Shown piece by piece: positions 32,199 to 41,963 of a stretch of DNA of 64,000 nt. Numbering within the stretch: position 1 is the first letter of the stretch; each line of letters begins with the position of its first letter. The position numbers were made by a program, and so were the translations under genes. Below the pieces are notes generated by a model. That model saw only the letters and a list, made by a program, of their open reading frames with translations, was not told the DNA's origin and did not search any database. The DNA is from Microvirga sp. (GTDB taxonomy: Bacteria; Pseudomonadota; Alphaproteobacteria; Rhizobiales; Beijerinckiaceae), in contig JAQSWQ010000005.1 of NCBI GenBank assembly GCA_029266525.1, positions 1 to 64,000 of the forward strand, in the 5' to 3' direction.

Positions 32199-32894
32199 TC
32201 AGATCACGACGACCTTCGTCCCGACCTTCACGCGATTGTAGAGGTCGACGACGTCGTCGTTCAGCATGCGGATGCAGCCTGAAGACACCGCCTGTCCGAT
32301 GGTGTGAGGCTCGTTCGTGCCGTGGACGCGGTAGAGCGAGGAGCCGAGATAGAGCGCGCGCGCGCCAAGCGGGTTGCCCGCCCCGCCCACCATGTGACGG
32401 GGCAGGTCGGGCCGGCGCTTCAGCATCTGCGCCGGCGGCCGCCAATCCGGCCATTCGCGTTTCATCGTGACGCTTTTGACGCCCGCCCATTCGAAGCCCG
32501 GGCGCCCGACCCCGATGCCGTAGCGCAACGCCTTGCCGCCGCCCTGCACGAGATAGAGGAACTTCGCCGGCGTATCGATCACGACGGTGCCGGCAGCCTG
32601 CGGGCCATCGTAATCCACCGTCTGGCGCCGGTATTTCGGATCCATGATGCGCCCTATCCCACGCTCCTCGCCATAAGGCGCGCTGGGCAGCGCCGCGATC
32701 CGTGCCCGGCCGTAGGGGTCGCGCGCGTAAGGCGCCGGCCCATAGAGGGATCGCGGCAGCGCCGGGCGGGCGAAGGCCGTCGGGTCGCGCCCGGTCATCA
32801 GAAGCTCGATGAAGCCGCCACCGTAGTTCTGGGCATTCACGCCCGAGACGGACATGGCGAATCCCATCAAGCCCCAACACAGCCCTCGTCGCAT
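32199..32894 (-). CDS. L,D-transpeptidase (YkuD domain), secreted
   Basis: ATG at 32894 gives 231 residues with a signal peptide ending SGVNAQ. The YkuD domain starts at about residue 95 (VVIDTPAKFLYLVQGGGKAL) and contains the catalytic HGTNEPHTIGQAVSSGCIRM with the nucleophilic Cys and conserved His. Such enzymes form 3-3 peptidoglycan crosslinks or attach proteins to the wall in the periplasm. Upstream in-frame codons lack a signal peptide. Confidence 0.92.
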   Translation of the reverse strand: MRRGLCWGLMGFAMSVSGVNAQNYGGGFIELLMTGRDPTAFARPALPRSLYGPAPYARDPYGRARIAALPSAPYGEERGIGRIMDPKYRRQTVDYDGPQAAGTVVIDTPAKFLYLVQGGGKALRYGIGVGRPGFEWAGVKSVTMKREWPDWRPPAQMLKRRPDLPRHMVGGAGNPLGARALYLGSSLYRVHGTNEPHTIGQAVSSGCIRMLNDDVVDLYNRVKVGTKVVVI

Positions 32895-33101
32895 GATCTG
32901 CCACTCCACTCGACTTCGCGGGTGAGCGCCCGCGTCCTCGGCAGATTTCCAGCCGTCGGCTTGAGGAAATGGTGAATCGAGCGGTGCGGAATACGCTGAA
33001 TCGCACGGCGAGCGCGAAAACGAATTCTTATGGTTACGCCGAAGCTGACGATCACGATAAACAAATTGCAAAGACCAGCGCGACGCGATCTTGCTCTCGG
33101 C

Positions 33102-34538
33102 CTATTCGGCCGGGGCGAGGACGGAGCGGCGCGAGAAGCGGGCGCGCAGGAGCACGCGCAAGCCGGCCATATCCAACGCATAGGCGATTGCCGCGTAGAT
33201 TCCCGCTCCGCCTATGGTCACGAGGCCGAGCGCCAGCGCCGGCGGATCGAGCGAGCGAAGCGGTAACAGAGCGAGCACCATCGCCGCGGTCGCAAGGCCT
33301 GCAAGGCCAATGTCACGCCACGGCAGGCGCAGACCACCCTGGCGCACGGCCATGATCGTGAAGAGGAGCGCTGCGGCCGCGAGCCCGGCGAGCTGCCCGA
33401 TCGCGACGCCTTGCGGGCCGGCTCTCTCCGGTAGGATCGCAAGGAGAGCCGCGTTGACAGCGAGCGCGACGAAGGCGGCCAGCACCACCGGTCCGGTGCG
33501 GCGCTTGAGCTGGAACACTGGGTTAAGGGCATATTGGATCAGTGCGAAGGCGAAGAGCGCCGGGATCAGGATGGTGCTGTAGATCGCGAAGGAGCCGCGG
33601 TAGCTCGCGGGCACGACCAGCGCCTCGAACGCCGGCATGGCCAGCCAGTAGCCGGCGGCGAGCGGCAGCAGCAGCGCCACGACGAGGGCGAGGTTGCGCG
33701 CGACCTGCGCCTCGGCCTCGGCTCGGCCATGCGACTCGTCGGTGCGGACCACAAGCTGAAAGAGCAGAAGGTCGAGCGCCGATCCTATGGTCATGAAGAT
33801 GCGCAAGCCGACATCGGCAGCGAGCGCGAACTGTCCGGCCTCGGCATAGCCGTCGGTCACGGCGAGCGCCGAGCGGTTCAGGAGGGGGATGAGCTGGTAA
33901 ATCAGGTTCGCGGCGACGAGCGGCACCGCATAGGATGCGAACGCTGCAAGGTGCCGCCGCTCGGCCGCCGCCGGCGTCGCCCCGCAATCGGCCAGTATGC
34001 CGCGTGCCACCAGGAGCGCGAGGCCCCCGCTTGCGGCGGCGCCTGCGAGGACCAACGCCGGCTCCCGAAACAGGTACGCTCCGCCGACCATCAGGCCGAA
34101 AGCGACGAGGTTCTTGAACAGGACGAGCCTGGAATAGGCGCGGTCGAGAAAGCGTGCGCGTGCGAGCGCCGCGCGATAGTCGAACATGGCCATGCCGATA
34201 GCGGCCCCGGTCGCGACGGCGAGAAGCGGGACCGGCAGGCCCGCCTCCAGACCAGCCAAGCTCGCCGCGAGCACGAGAGCCACCAGCACAAGCGCGGCCG
34301 CGGCGTAGCCGAGGTCGAGCGTCGCCCGGATTCCCGGCTCCGCCGTTCGCCGCGCCTCGGAATAGAAGCGCGTGGCGGACAGGCGCAGCCACTCGAAAGC
34401 GAGCGTGTTGAGCACGATTGCGACCGCCATGGCGACCGCGTAGCGCCCAAAGTCGCTTGGCCCGAGGAACTTCGCGACGAGAAGCCCGAGCGCGAAGTTG
34501 AGGGCTGCGTTGACGAAGAAGGCGACGACGATGCTCAT
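33102..34538 (-). CDS. polysaccharide/O-antigen flippase-like (MATE/Wzx) membrane protein
   Basis: The 478-residue product has about 12-14 membrane helices, beginning VVAFFVNAALNFALGLLVAK and the motif FLGPSDFGRYAVAMA that characterises Wzx-type lipid-linked oligosaccharide flippases. It ends with a basic tail (LLRARFSRRSVLAPAE). It would move undecaprenyl-linked glycans across the inner membrane. No glycosyltransferases lie next to it here, so which polysaccharide it serves is unknown. Confidence 0.85.
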   Translation of the reverse strand: MSIVVAFFVNAALNFALGLLVAKFLGPSDFGRYAVAMAVAIVLNTLAFEWLRLSATRFYSEARRTAEPGIRATLDLGYAAAALVLVALVLAASLAGLEAGLPVPLLAVATGAAIGMAMFDYRAALARARFLDRAYSRLVLFKNLVAFGLMVGGAYLFREPALVLAGAAASGGLALLVARGILADCGATPAAAERRHLAAFASYAVPLVAANLIYQLIPLLNRSALAVTDGYAEAGQFALAADVGLRIFMTIGSALDLLLFQLVVRTDESHGRAEAEAQVARNLALVVALLLPLAAGYWLAMPAFEALVVPASYRGSFAIYSTILIPALFAFALIQYALNPVFQLKRRTGPVVLAAFVALAVNAALLAILPERAGPQGVAIGQLAGLAAAALLFTIMAVRQGGLRLPWRDIGLAGLATAAMVLALLPLRSLDPPALALGLVTIGGAGIYAAIAYALDMAGLRVLLRARFSRRSVLAPAE

Positions 34539-34709
34539 CCCATGCCGCAGCGAGAGCCATGCGCCGCCGCGGCGCCGGCTTGTTCCGGCAAGGCTAGCCC
34601 CCGGCCGGGAAAGAATGTCTTACGGTGACGCCCGCCCGGATTCCCCCTTGAGCGCGATGCCGTGCCTTCTCCCGCACTTCGCGTTCCCGTCGCTGCCGGT
34701 CGCCCCGGC

Positions 34710-35555
34710 ATGACGACGGGCGCCTTCCTGCGTGCTGCAAGCGCGATCGCGGTGCTCTCGCTCATGGACGCGGTCATCAAAGCGATGGCCGCGAGCTATC
34801 CGACCTTCCAGGTCGCCTTCCTGCGCTTCGCCTTCGGTCTCGTGGTGGCGGGCGCGGCGTTGGCGGCCGTACGGCCCGGCCTTCCGAGTCGCGAGACGGT
34901 GATCGCCAACGCCGGGCGGGCCGCGCTCACTGTCGTGACGGCGACCACCTTCTTCTATGCGCTCGGACAGCTGCCGCTCGCCGAAGCGCTCGTCCTCACC
35001 TTCCTCTCCCCGATGTTCGTCGCGCTTTTCGGCGTCCTGATGCTGGGCGAACGGCCCGACGCGCGCATTCTCGTGGCGCTCGGCGCTGGATTTTTCGGGG
35101 TGCTGGTAGTCGTTTCGGACCAGTTCGGCGTGGGCGACCGGGCCGCTTCCATCGGGGGCGTCGCGGCGGCGCTTGCTTCGGCGGTCTGCTACGCGTTCGG
35201 CCTCGTGCTGTTGCGCGCGCGGGCGCAGCGCGATCCGATCGTCTACATCGTCTTCCTGCAGAACCTCGGCGCCGCTCTGCTCCTCGCCGTCCCGGCTTAC
35301 GCGGTGTGGGAGCCTGTGAGCCTCGCCGACCTCGCCTTCTTCGCCCTGATCGGCGTGCTCGGCGTCGGCGGACACTTCCTCCTGACCAGCGCCTTCGCGC
35401 GGGCGGAAGCGGCCCGGCTCGCGTCGCTCGAGTACACGGCGCTGATCTGGGCGGCGCTCTTCGGATACCTCTTTTTCCGGGAGGTGCCGACACTCGGCAC
35501 CGCGCTGGGCGCGGCGCTGATCGTCACGGGCGCTTTCGTTGCCTCTCGCCGCTAG
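34710..35555 (+). CDS. EamA-family (DMT) metabolite transporter
   Basis: The 281-residue product has ten hydrophobic segments and two EamA repeats: LMDAVIKAMAASYPTFQVAF in the first, and GHFLLTSAFARAEAARLASL with EYTALIWAALFGYLFFREVP in the second. Such transporters export amino acids or other metabolites. ATG at 34710 is chosen; GTG at 34662 would add sixteen residues without an RBS. It ends overlapping the convergent sigma-factor gene by 4 bp. Confidence 0.88.
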   Translation: MTTGAFLRAASAIAVLSLMDAVIKAMAASYPTFQVAFLRFAFGLVVAGAALAAVRPGLPSRETVIANAGRAALTVVTATTFFYALGQLPLAEALVLTFLSPMFVALFGVLMLGERPDARILVALGAGFFGVLVVVSDQFGVGDRAASIGGVAAALASAVCYAFGLVLLRARAQRDPIVYIVFLQNLGAALLLAVPAYAVWEPVSLADLAFFALIGVLGVGGHFLLTSAFARAEAARLASLEYTALIWAALFGYLFFREVPTLGTALGAALIVTGAFVASRR

Positions 35556-36244
35556 ACCTGCACGCCTAGCCCGACCTCTTCGCGCAGCGCGGCTTGGACC
35601 ACCCGATCCGGGCCGATCTCGTCGAGCTTCTCATAGCCGAGAAGCTCCGCGAGGCGCTTGCGCGCCCGGTTCACGCGGCTCTTGATGGTGCCGACCTTGG
35701 TGTTGCAGATCTCCGCTGTCTCCTCGTAGGAGAGGCCCTCCGCGCCGATGAGGAGGATGGCCTCGCGCTGCTCGGGCGAGAGCTTCTTCAGCGCCATACG
35801 GAAATCGCCGAAGTCGAGGTGGGCGCCCTGCTCGGGCGCGATCGCAAATTTCGCAGCATAGGCCCCGTCCGCATCCTCCACCTCGCGCCGGCGCTTGCGG
35901 TAGTTGGAGTGGAACTGATTGCGCAGGATCGTGAACATCCAGCCCTGGAAATTCGTCCCGCGTCTGAACTGATGGAGATGAGAGAGCCCACGCACGACCG
36001 CCTCCTGCACGAGGTCGTCGGCACGATCGATGTCGCCGGTAAGCGAGATTGCGAAGGCGCGCAGATGGGGCAGTGCGGAGAAAAGCTCCTGACGCACGTC
36101 CTCCATGCGCACGGGGGACTCGCCGGCTTCGTCGAGCATCAGCTCACCTATCAGTTCGCAAGGGGCCCGATGGTCCCGACCGGACGCCTCCTTGAGTTCG
36201 AAACCAGCTTCGTCAACTTTGGTTCCGAATGTCATCAAGTGCAC
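35552..36244 (-). CDS. ECF-type RNA polymerase sigma factor
   Basis: The product has sigma region 2 (LPHLRAFAISLTGDIDRADD, then LVQEAVVRGL and FQGWMFTILRNQF) and region 4 (GLSYEETAEICNTKVGTIKS, then RVNRARKRLAELLG), the hallmark of ECF factors. The family usually starts near MEDVRQEL (ATG at 36106). The ATG at 36244 adds 46 poorly conserved residues, so either start is possible. No anti-sigma or PhyR-type gene is adjacent. The promoter would lie in the AT-rich stretch beyond 36244. Confidence 0.87.
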   Translation of the reverse strand: MHLMTFGTKVDEAGFELKEASGRDHRAPCELIGELMLDEAGESPVRMEDVRQELFSALPHLRAFAISLTGDIDRADDLVQEAVVRGLSHLHQFRRGTNFQGWMFTILRNQFHSNYRKRRREVEDADGAYAAKFAIAPEQGAHLDFGDFRMALKKLSPEQREAILLIGAEGLSYEETAEICNTKVGTIKSRVNRARKRLAELLGYEKLDEIGPDRVVQAALREEVGLGVQV

Positions 36245-36560
36245 ACCATGTGTTCGAATGATATAACCTATGTTAATTCGCTGAAACCTGTCGGCTGACT
36301 GCAGGCCACCTTTCCCGCACCACTAATCAATCAGGATTATTTTCACCAAACTCAATTGTATAGATCAAAATACTTCGAGTACACCGGCGATGGAATTGGT
36401 GTCTTTGAAAAGTGCTTCTTCAGTACGCAAGCGTACTTTTCGTCGACCTGCGTAGTGGAGCAAAAGCGCTGACCGCGGCCGCCGTGGCGCATGCATGGGC
36501 GCTTGCAGCGGCTGGCGCGGTGGATCAGGGCCGTCGCCCGTCTCTGAGCACCGCCGCTCT
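36245..36560. other. AT-rich intergenic island between sigma factor and dxs
   Basis: This stretch is much richer in A+T than the rest of the window, especially 36240-36440, and encodes nothing convincing. It contains a 16-bp palindrome AGTACGCAAGCGTACT at 36422-36437 that may bind a dimeric regulator or form a stem. It may hold the sigma-factor promoter. Confidence 0.55.
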
Positions 36561-36589
36561 TTGACCCGCGCGACCCCACGCCCTATGTG
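36561..36589 (+). promoter_or_regulatory. possible sigma-70-type promoter for dxs
   Basis: TTGACC at 36561-36566 and TATGTG at 36584-36589 are separated by 17 bp, about 57 bp before the dxs start. Fit to consensus is fair in a high-GC genome. Confidence 0.4.
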
Positions 36590-36645
36590 CTGAGGAAGCG
36601 ACGGCGCGTAGCGTCGCTCGCACGTCAACGAGGAAAAACTCTCCC

Positions 36646-38559
36646 GTGCCTGTCCCGACACCGCTTCTCGACACGATCCGCACGCCCGAGGACCTGCGCC
36701 GACTGTCCGAGACGCAGCTGCGTGCGGTCGCCGACGAATTGCGCGCGGAAACCATCGACGCAGTTTCGGTCACCGGTGGTCATCTCGGCGCGGGGCTAGG
36801 CGTCGTCGAGCTCACCGTCGCGCTGCACTACGTCTTCGACACGCCCCGCGATCGGCTGGTGTGGGACGTCGGCCACCAGGCCTACCCGCACAAGATCCTG
36901 ACCGGGCGCCGCGATCGCATCCGTACGCTGCGCCAGGGCGGCGGCCTTGCGGGCTTCACCCGCCGCGCCGAGAGCGAGTACGACCCGTTCGGCGCGGCCC
37001 ATTCCTCCACCTCGATTTCCTCGGCGCTCGGCATGGCGGTCGCCCGCGATCTCTCGGGCAAACCGCACAACGTCGTCGCCGTGATCGGCGATGGGGCCAT
37101 GTCGGCGGGCATGGCCTACGAGGCGATGAACAACGCCGGCGCGATGCATTCGCGGCTCATCGTGATCCTCAACGACAACGACATGTCGATCGCCCCGCCG
37201 ACCGGCGCTATGTCGTCCTATCTCGCCCGCCTCGTCTCGGGCGGGACATACCGCTCGATCCGGCACGTCGCCAAGCAGCTCGCCCGGAAGCTGCCGAAGT
37301 TCTTCTACGAGAAGGCACAACGGGCGGAGGAATATGCGCGCGGCTTTTGGACCGGCGGCACGCTCTTCGAGGAGATGGGCTTCTACTATGTCGGCCCGAT
37401 CGACGGCCACAACCTCGACCGCCTGTTGCCGATCCTGAAGAACGTGCGCGACGCCGAGACCGGGCCGATCCTCGTCCACGTCGTCACCCAGAAAGGCAAG
37501 GGCTACGCCCCGGCGGAGAACTCGGCCGACAAGTACCACGGCGTCGTCACCTTCGACGTGGTGACCGGCGCCCAGGCGAAGCCCCGGGCCAATGCGCCGA
37601 GCTACACCAAGGTGTTCGCCGAGAGCCTCGTGAAAGAGGCGCGCAAGGACGAAAAGATCGTCGCGATCACGGCCGCGATGCCGTCGGGCACGGGCCTCGA
37701 TCTCTTCGCCAAGCAGTTCCCGGCCCGCACCTTCGACGTCGGGATCGCCGAGCAGCATGCCGTGACCTTCGCAGGGGGTCTCGCGGCCGAGGGCTACAAG
37801 CCGTTCTGCGCGATCTACTCGACCTTCCTGCAGCGCGCCTACGACCAGGTCGTCCACGACGTCGCGATCCAGAACCTGCCGGTGCGCTTCGCGCTCGACC
37901 GGGCGGGGCTCGTCGGCGCCGACGGGCCGACCCACGCGGGCTCCTTCGATGTCGCATATCTGGGCTGCCTGCCGAATTTCGTGGTGATGGCCGCGGCGGA
38001 CGAGGCCGAGCTCGTGCACATGGTCGCGACCGCGGCCGCCTACGATTCAGGCCCGATCGCCTTCCGCTACCCGCGCGGCGAGGGCGTGGGAGTCGACATG
38101 CCGGAAGTCGGCGTGCCGCTCGCGATCGGCAGGGGCCGCCTCTTGCGCGAGGGCGATCGGGTCGCGATCCTCTCGCTGGGCACGCGGCTCGCGGAGGCGC
38201 TCGAGGCGGCCGAGGAACTCGAGGCCCGGGGGTTGTCGACGACCGTGGCCGACGCCCGGTTCGCGAAGCCGATCGACGACGAGCTCGTGCTGCGGCTCGC
38301 CCATGAGCATGAGGTGCTGGTCACGATCGAGGAAGGATCTGTCGGCGGATTCGGCTCGGCCGTGCTGCAGCTTTTGGCCGAGCGCGGCGCCCTCGATCAG
38401 GGCCTCAAGGTGCGGCCCATGGTGCTGCCGGACGTGTTCATCGAGCACGACAAGCCCGAGCGCATGTACGCCCGGGCGGGGCTCGACGCCTCGGGCATCG
38501 TGGCCAAGGTCTTCGAAGCCCTCGGCCGTGAAGAGCCGATCCTCAAAGCCCGAGCCTGA
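36646..38559 (+). CDS. dxs: 1-deoxy-D-xylulose-5-phosphate synthase
   Basis: The 637-residue product carries the DXS signature regions: [39 protein letters not shown], the thiamin-diphosphate motif [20 protein letters not shown] with the ND of [10 protein letters not shown], and [20 protein letters not shown]. It catalyses condensation of pyruvate and glyceraldehyde 3-phosphate, the first step of the non-mevalonate isoprenoid pathway. Start is GTG at 36646 with a GAGG upstream. Length is normal. In related genomes dxs sits near tlyA, as here; xseB is not seen upstream. Confidence 0.96.
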   Translation: MPVPTPLLDTIRTPEDLRRLSETQLRAVADELRAETIDAVSVTGGHLGAGLGVVELTVALHYVFDTPRDRLVWDVGHQAYPHKILTGRRDRIRTLRQGGGLAGFTRRAESEYDPFGAAHSSTSISSALGMAVARDLSGKPHNVVAVIGDGAMSAGMAYEAMNNAGAMHSRLIVILNDNDMSIAPPTGAMSSYLARLVSGGTYRSIRHVAKQLARKLPKFFYEKAQRAEEYARGFWTGGTLFEEMGFYYVGPIDGHNLDRLLPILKNVRDAETGPILVHVVTQKGKGYAPAENSADKYHGVVTFDVVTGAQAKPRANAPSYTKVFAESLVKEARKDEKIVAITAAMPSGTGLDLFAKQFPARTFDVGIAEQHAVTFAGGLAAEGYKPFCAIYSTFLQRAYDQVVHDVAIQNLPVRFALDRAGLVGADGPTHAGSFDVAYLGCLPNFVVMAAADEAELVHMVATAAAYDSGPIAFRYPRGEGVGVDMPEVGVPLAIGRGRLLREGDRVAILSLGTRLAEALEAAEELEARGLSTTVADARFAKPIDDELVLRLAHEHEVLVTIEEGSVGGFGSAVLQLLAERGALDQGLKVRPMVLPDVFIEHDKPERMYARAGLDASGIVAKVFEALGREEPILKARA

Positions 38560-38563
38560 CCGC

Positions 38564-39112
38564 CTATTTGATCACCGCGCAGCCCACGCGCGCGCCGGCA
38601 TTGCCGATGGGCTGGCTCGTATGGTCGTCCTCGTTCGCGTGGATGACCAGCGCCGAGCCGTCGCGGTCCTTCAGCCCCTGCTCGCCGGTCAGGACGACCG
38701 ACTCGCTCGACACCTCCGCATTCACCGAGCCGTCCGCATTGGCATAGATGTTCGGCAGATCGCCTTCATCCGGCCCCTCGGGATTGAGGAGGCCGTGCTT
38801 GGCGTTCTCGTGGTTGACGTGCCCCTTCGAGAGCTGGAACTGACCCACGTCCGAGCAGTCGCCGACCGAATGGAAGTGGATGCCGTGCCAGCCCGGCGTG
38901 AGCCCACCGGCGTTGATGGTGATGCGGACGACGGTGGCGTTCTCGCTCGATCGCACCGCGATCTTGCCGATCTGGTCGCCCTTGGCGCCCGTGATCGGCG
39001 CTTCGTAGGTTTGGACAGGGGCGGCCGGGGCCGCCGCCTGAGGCTGGGCGGGAGCCTGTGCGAGGGCGGGAAGTGCCGTGGTGGCCAGGAGCCCGGCGAG
39101 CAGCGTTCTCAT
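38564..39112 (-). CDS. sodC: Cu/Zn superoxide dismutase, periplasmic
   Basis: ATG at 39112 gives 182 residues with a signal peptide ending LPALAQ and an Ala/Pro/Gln linker. Copper and zinc ligands are present: two His in GIHFHSVGDCS, His residues in KGHVNHENAKHG, Asp in EGDLPNIYAN and the late His in ALVIHANEDDH, with Cys pairs in VGDCS and VGCAVIK. The enzyme removes superoxide in the periplasm. It is convergent with dxs at 4 bp distance and divergent from tlyA. Confidence 0.93.
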   Translation of the reverse strand: MRTLLAGLLATTALPALAQAPAQPQAAAPAAPVQTYEAPITGAKGDQIGKIAVRSSENATVVRITINAGGLTPGWHGIHFHSVGDCSDVGQFQLSKGHVNHENAKHGLLNPEGPDEGDLPNIYANADGSVNAEVSSESVVLTGEQGLKDRDGSALVIHANEDDHTSQPIGNAGARVGCAVIK

Positions 39113-39217
39113 GATACGCGTTCCTCCTCTGAGTTGCCTCAAGTTAAGCCACGCCCGCGCCATTGATAAGGGGCGGTCAGCTTGCGGCGCCTGCGCGGCG
39201 CGTGCCAAGAGCCGGCG

Positions 39218-39946
39218 ATGACCCGCCGGCGCGCCGATCTGCTTCTGGTCGACCGCGGCTTGTTCGAGAGCCGCGCGCGAGCCCAGGCCGCGATCGAAGC
39301 AGGGCTCGTGACAGCGGACGGAGCTCCGGTGCGCAAAGCCGCGGACCGGCTCGCCGCGAATGTGAAGCTTGCGGCCGAGGCGCCCCACCCCTGGGTGTCG
39401 CGGGGCGGCGTGAAGCTCGCGGCGGCGCTCGACGCCTTCGGGCTCGACCCGGCTCGGCGCGTCTGCCTCGACGTCGGAGCCTCGACCGGCGGCTTCACCG
39501 AAGTTCTGCTCGCGCGCGGCGCTGCGAAAGTCTACGCGGTTGACGTCGGCCGCGGGCAGCTGCACGCGAGGGTCGCCGCCGACCCGCGGGTGATCGGTCT
39601 CGAGGGCCAGGATGCGCGTGCGCTGACACGGGCGGTGGTCCCGGAGCCGATTGCGTTCATGGCCGCCGATGTGAGCTTCATCTCGCTGAAGCTCATCCTG
39701 CCGCCGCTCGTGGCTTTGCTCGCCGAGAGCGCCGGCCTCGTGTCGCTGGTGAAGCCGCAGTTCGAGGCCGGGCGGCGGCATCTCAAAAAGGGCGTGGTGC
39801 GCGACGAGGCCGTCCATCTGGCGGTCTGCGGCGAGCTTACGGGCTTCGTCGCGTCGCTCGGATTCGAGGTGCTCGGCCTTGTCCCTTCGCCGGTTCTCGG
39901 CGGCGACGGCAACCGCGAGTTTCTGCTTGGAGCGCGGCGTGGCTGA
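39218..39946 (+). CDS. tlyA: TlyA-family rRNA 2'-O-methyltransferase
   Basis: The 242-residue product has an N-terminal S4 RNA-binding domain (RADLLLVDRGLFESRARAQA, VTADGAPVRK) and an FtsJ-like SAM methyltransferase domain (VCLDVGASTGGFTEVLLARG, then AVDVGRGQLH and FMAADVSFISLKLILP). Family members methylate 16S/23S rRNA and can affect capreomycin sensitivity. ATG at 39218. It overlaps the next gene by 8 bp, so the two RNA methyltransferases are coupled. Confidence 0.93.
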   Translation: MTRRRADLLLVDRGLFESRARAQAAIEAGLVTADGAPVRKAADRLAANVKLAAEAPHPWVSRGGVKLAAALDAFGLDPARRVCLDVGASTGGFTEVLLARGAAKVYAVDVGRGQLHARVAADPRVIGLEGQDARALTRAVVPEPIAFMAADVSFISLKLILPPLVALLAESAGLVSLVKPQFEAGRRHLKKGVVRDEAVHLAVCGELTGFVASLGFEVLGLVPSPVLGGDGNREFLLGARRG

Positions 39947-41189
39947 ACGCGTCGCGATCGAGCGCCTCGGCGCCCGCGCCGATGGCATCGCGCATCTCGG
40001 TGGCCAGGCGGTTTACGTGCCCTACGCGCTGCCCGGCGAGGCGGTGCTGATCGAGCCGGATGGCTCGCGATCGCGACTTGTCGAAGTGCAGACGCCTTCG
40101 CCCGACCGGATCGATCCCTTCTGCCCCTATTTCTTCGCTTGCGGCGGCTGCCTTACCCAACACATCGCTGAGCCTGTCTATGCGGGCTGGAAACGGGGGC
40201 TGCTCACCGCTGCGCTTGAACGTGCCGCCCTCGAAACCACGGTGGATCCGCTGATCGACGCGCATGGCGGGGGGCGGCGTCGCATCACGCTGCATGCGCG
40301 ATTTCACGAAGGCAAGGTCCGGGTCGGCTACATGGCGGCCCGCAGCCACCAATTGGTCGAAATCGCCTCCTGCCCGATCGCCGAGCCGGGTGTGAGCAAA
40401 GCTCCGGGAATAGCGAGAGCGCTTGCAGAGGCGCTGAGCTCGGCGCGAAAGCCGCTCGACTTCCAAATTACCGCAACCGAAGCCGGTCTCGACATCGACA
40501 TCCGAGGGCACGGCGAGCCGAACGACCGCGAGCGGCAGGCGCTGATCGCGACCGCCGCGACGCAGGACCTCGCAAGCCTTTCTGTCGACGGCGAGACCCT
40601 CGTCGAGCGCCGGGCGCCGCTCGTGTCGATGGGGCGAGCACGTGTCGTACCGCCTCCAGGCGGCTTCCTGCAGGCGACGCGCGTCGGCGAGGAGGCGCTG
40701 GCGGCGCTGGTATGCGAGGCCTGCGCCGGCGCGAAGCGCGTCGCCGACCTCTTTGCCGGCTGCGGACCTTTCGCGTTGCGACTGGCCGAGCGCCAAGAGG
40801 TCCACGCCGTCGACGGCGACCCTCGCTCGATCGCGGCGCTCGACAAGGCAGCGCGCGGCGCGGCCGGCCTGCGCCCGGTCACCAGCGAGACCCGCGACTT
40901 GTTTCGGCGACCGCTCCTCGCAGTGGAGCTTGCGCGCTTCGAAGCCGCGGTCATCGATCCGCCCCGCGCTGGCGCCGAGGCGCAAATCAAGCGCCTCGCA
41001 GAGGCGCAGGTCGAGGCCGTGGTCAGCGTCTCATGCGATGTCGGGACCTTCGTGCGCGACGCGGCGACGCTCGTGCGCGCCGGCTACCGGCTCGAACGCG
41101 TCACGCCTGTCGACCAGTTCAAATACAGCCCCCACCTCGAGATCGTGGGCGTGCTTCGCCGGGATCGCGCCCGGCGCCGCCGCGGCTGA
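39939..41189 (+). CDS. RlmD/TrmA-like m5U RNA methyltransferase with 4Fe-4S cluster
   Basis: GTG at 39939 overlaps tlyA. The 416-residue product has a TRAM-like N-terminus (AERVAIERLGARADGIAHLG), the iron-sulfur Cys set (FCPYFFACGGCLTQH and later ASCPIAEPGV), the SAM site VADLFAGCGPFALRLAERQE and the catalytic Cys in VVSVSCDVGTFVRDA. These enzymes make 5-methyluridine in 23S rRNA or tRNA. The pairing with tlyA suggests joint ribosome modification. The precise target nucleotide is not inferable. Confidence 0.92.
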   Translation: MAERVAIERLGARADGIAHLGGQAVYVPYALPGEAVLIEPDGSRSRLVEVQTPSPDRIDPFCPYFFACGGCLTQHIAEPVYAGWKRGLLTAALERAALETTVDPLIDAHGGGRRRITLHARFHEGKVRVGYMAARSHQLVEIASCPIAEPGVSKAPGIARALAEALSSARKPLDFQITATEAGLDIDIRGHGEPNDRERQALIATAATQDLASLSVDGETLVERRAPLVSMGRARVVPPPGGFLQATRVGEEALAALVCEACAGAKRVADLFAGCGPFALRLAERQEVHAVDGDPRSIAALDKAARGAAGLRPVTSETRDLFRRPLLAVELARFEAAVIDPPRAGAEAQIKRLAEAQVEAVVSVSCDVGTFVRDAATLVRAGYRLERVTPVDQFKYSPHLEIVGVLRRDRARRRRG

Positions 41190-41191
41190 GG

Positions 41192-41950
41192 TCATGACCC
41201 GGCCGCGATCTTCGACTTGGCGAGGAAAGCACTGAAGGCTGCCTTGGCTGCGGGCGATGCGAGCGCTTCGCGGAACGCGACCGCCTCGCGCTCCATCGCC
41301 GCGAGCACCTCGGCGCGATCGCCGCGGATGAGGCGGCGCGTCGCAGCGATCGCCTCGCGCGGCTTCTCGGCGAGCTTCTTCGCGCGCTCGAGGGCGCAGT
41401 CGAACAGCACCTCGGCCTGCACGACCGCATTCACGATCCCTAGTCGCAGCGCCTCGTTCGCGTCGAAGGGTTCGCCGAGAAGCAGAAGCTCGCTCGCCTT
41501 GGCGAGGCCCACACGTCGCGGCAGCAGCAAGCTCGAGGCGGCTTCCGGCACGAGCCCGAGATCGACGAAGGGAAGGCGGAACAGCGCGTTCGGCGCCGCG
41601 TAGACGAGATCGCAATGGAGCAGCAGCGTCGTGCCGACCCCGACCGCCGCCCCCTCCACCGCGGCGACAAGGGGCGTCTCGAGCCGGGCGAGGGAGGTGA
41701 TGAACTCGAAGGCCGAAAGCCGCTCCGGCTGCTCCGCCGCGGCGAGGAAATCGGCGATGTCGTTCCCGGCTAGGAACGAGCCGCCCGAGCCGGTGAGGAG
41801 GACCGCGCCGAGGCGGTCCTGATCGGCGCCGCGGAACGCCTCGACGACCGCGTCATACATGACGCGCGTCATTGCGTTCTTCTTGTCCGCGCGATTGAGC
41901 CGAACGACAAGGACCTCGCCGTCGCGACTGACCTGCACGTGCTCGGTCAT
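41192..41950 (-). CDS. enoyl-CoA hydratase/isomerase family protein
   Basis: The 252-residue crotonase-fold product shows VLVVRLNRADKKNAMTRVMY, the oxyanion-hole segment LTGSGGSFLAGNDIADF and AAVEGAAVGVGTTLLLHCDL, then PNALFRLPFVDLGLVPEAAS with the acidic catalytic position. It ends AFSAFLAKSK. It follows the acyl-CoA dehydrogenase gene by 13 bp, so the pair probably carries out successive beta-oxidation-like steps on an acyl-CoA. Confidence 0.92.
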   Translation of the reverse strand: MTEHVQVSRDGEVLVVRLNRADKKNAMTRVMYDAVVEAFRGADQDRLGAVLLTGSGGSFLAGNDIADFLAAAEQPERLSAFEFITSLARLETPLVAAVEGAAVGVGTTLLLHCDLVYAAPNALFRLPFVDLGLVPEAASSLLLPRRVGLAKASELLLLGEPFDANEALRLGIVNAVVQAEVLFDCALERAKKLAEKPREAIAATRRLIRGDRAEVLAAMEREAVAFREALASPAAKAAFSAFLAKSKIAAGS

Positions 41951-41963
41951 TTGGGCGCTCCGC

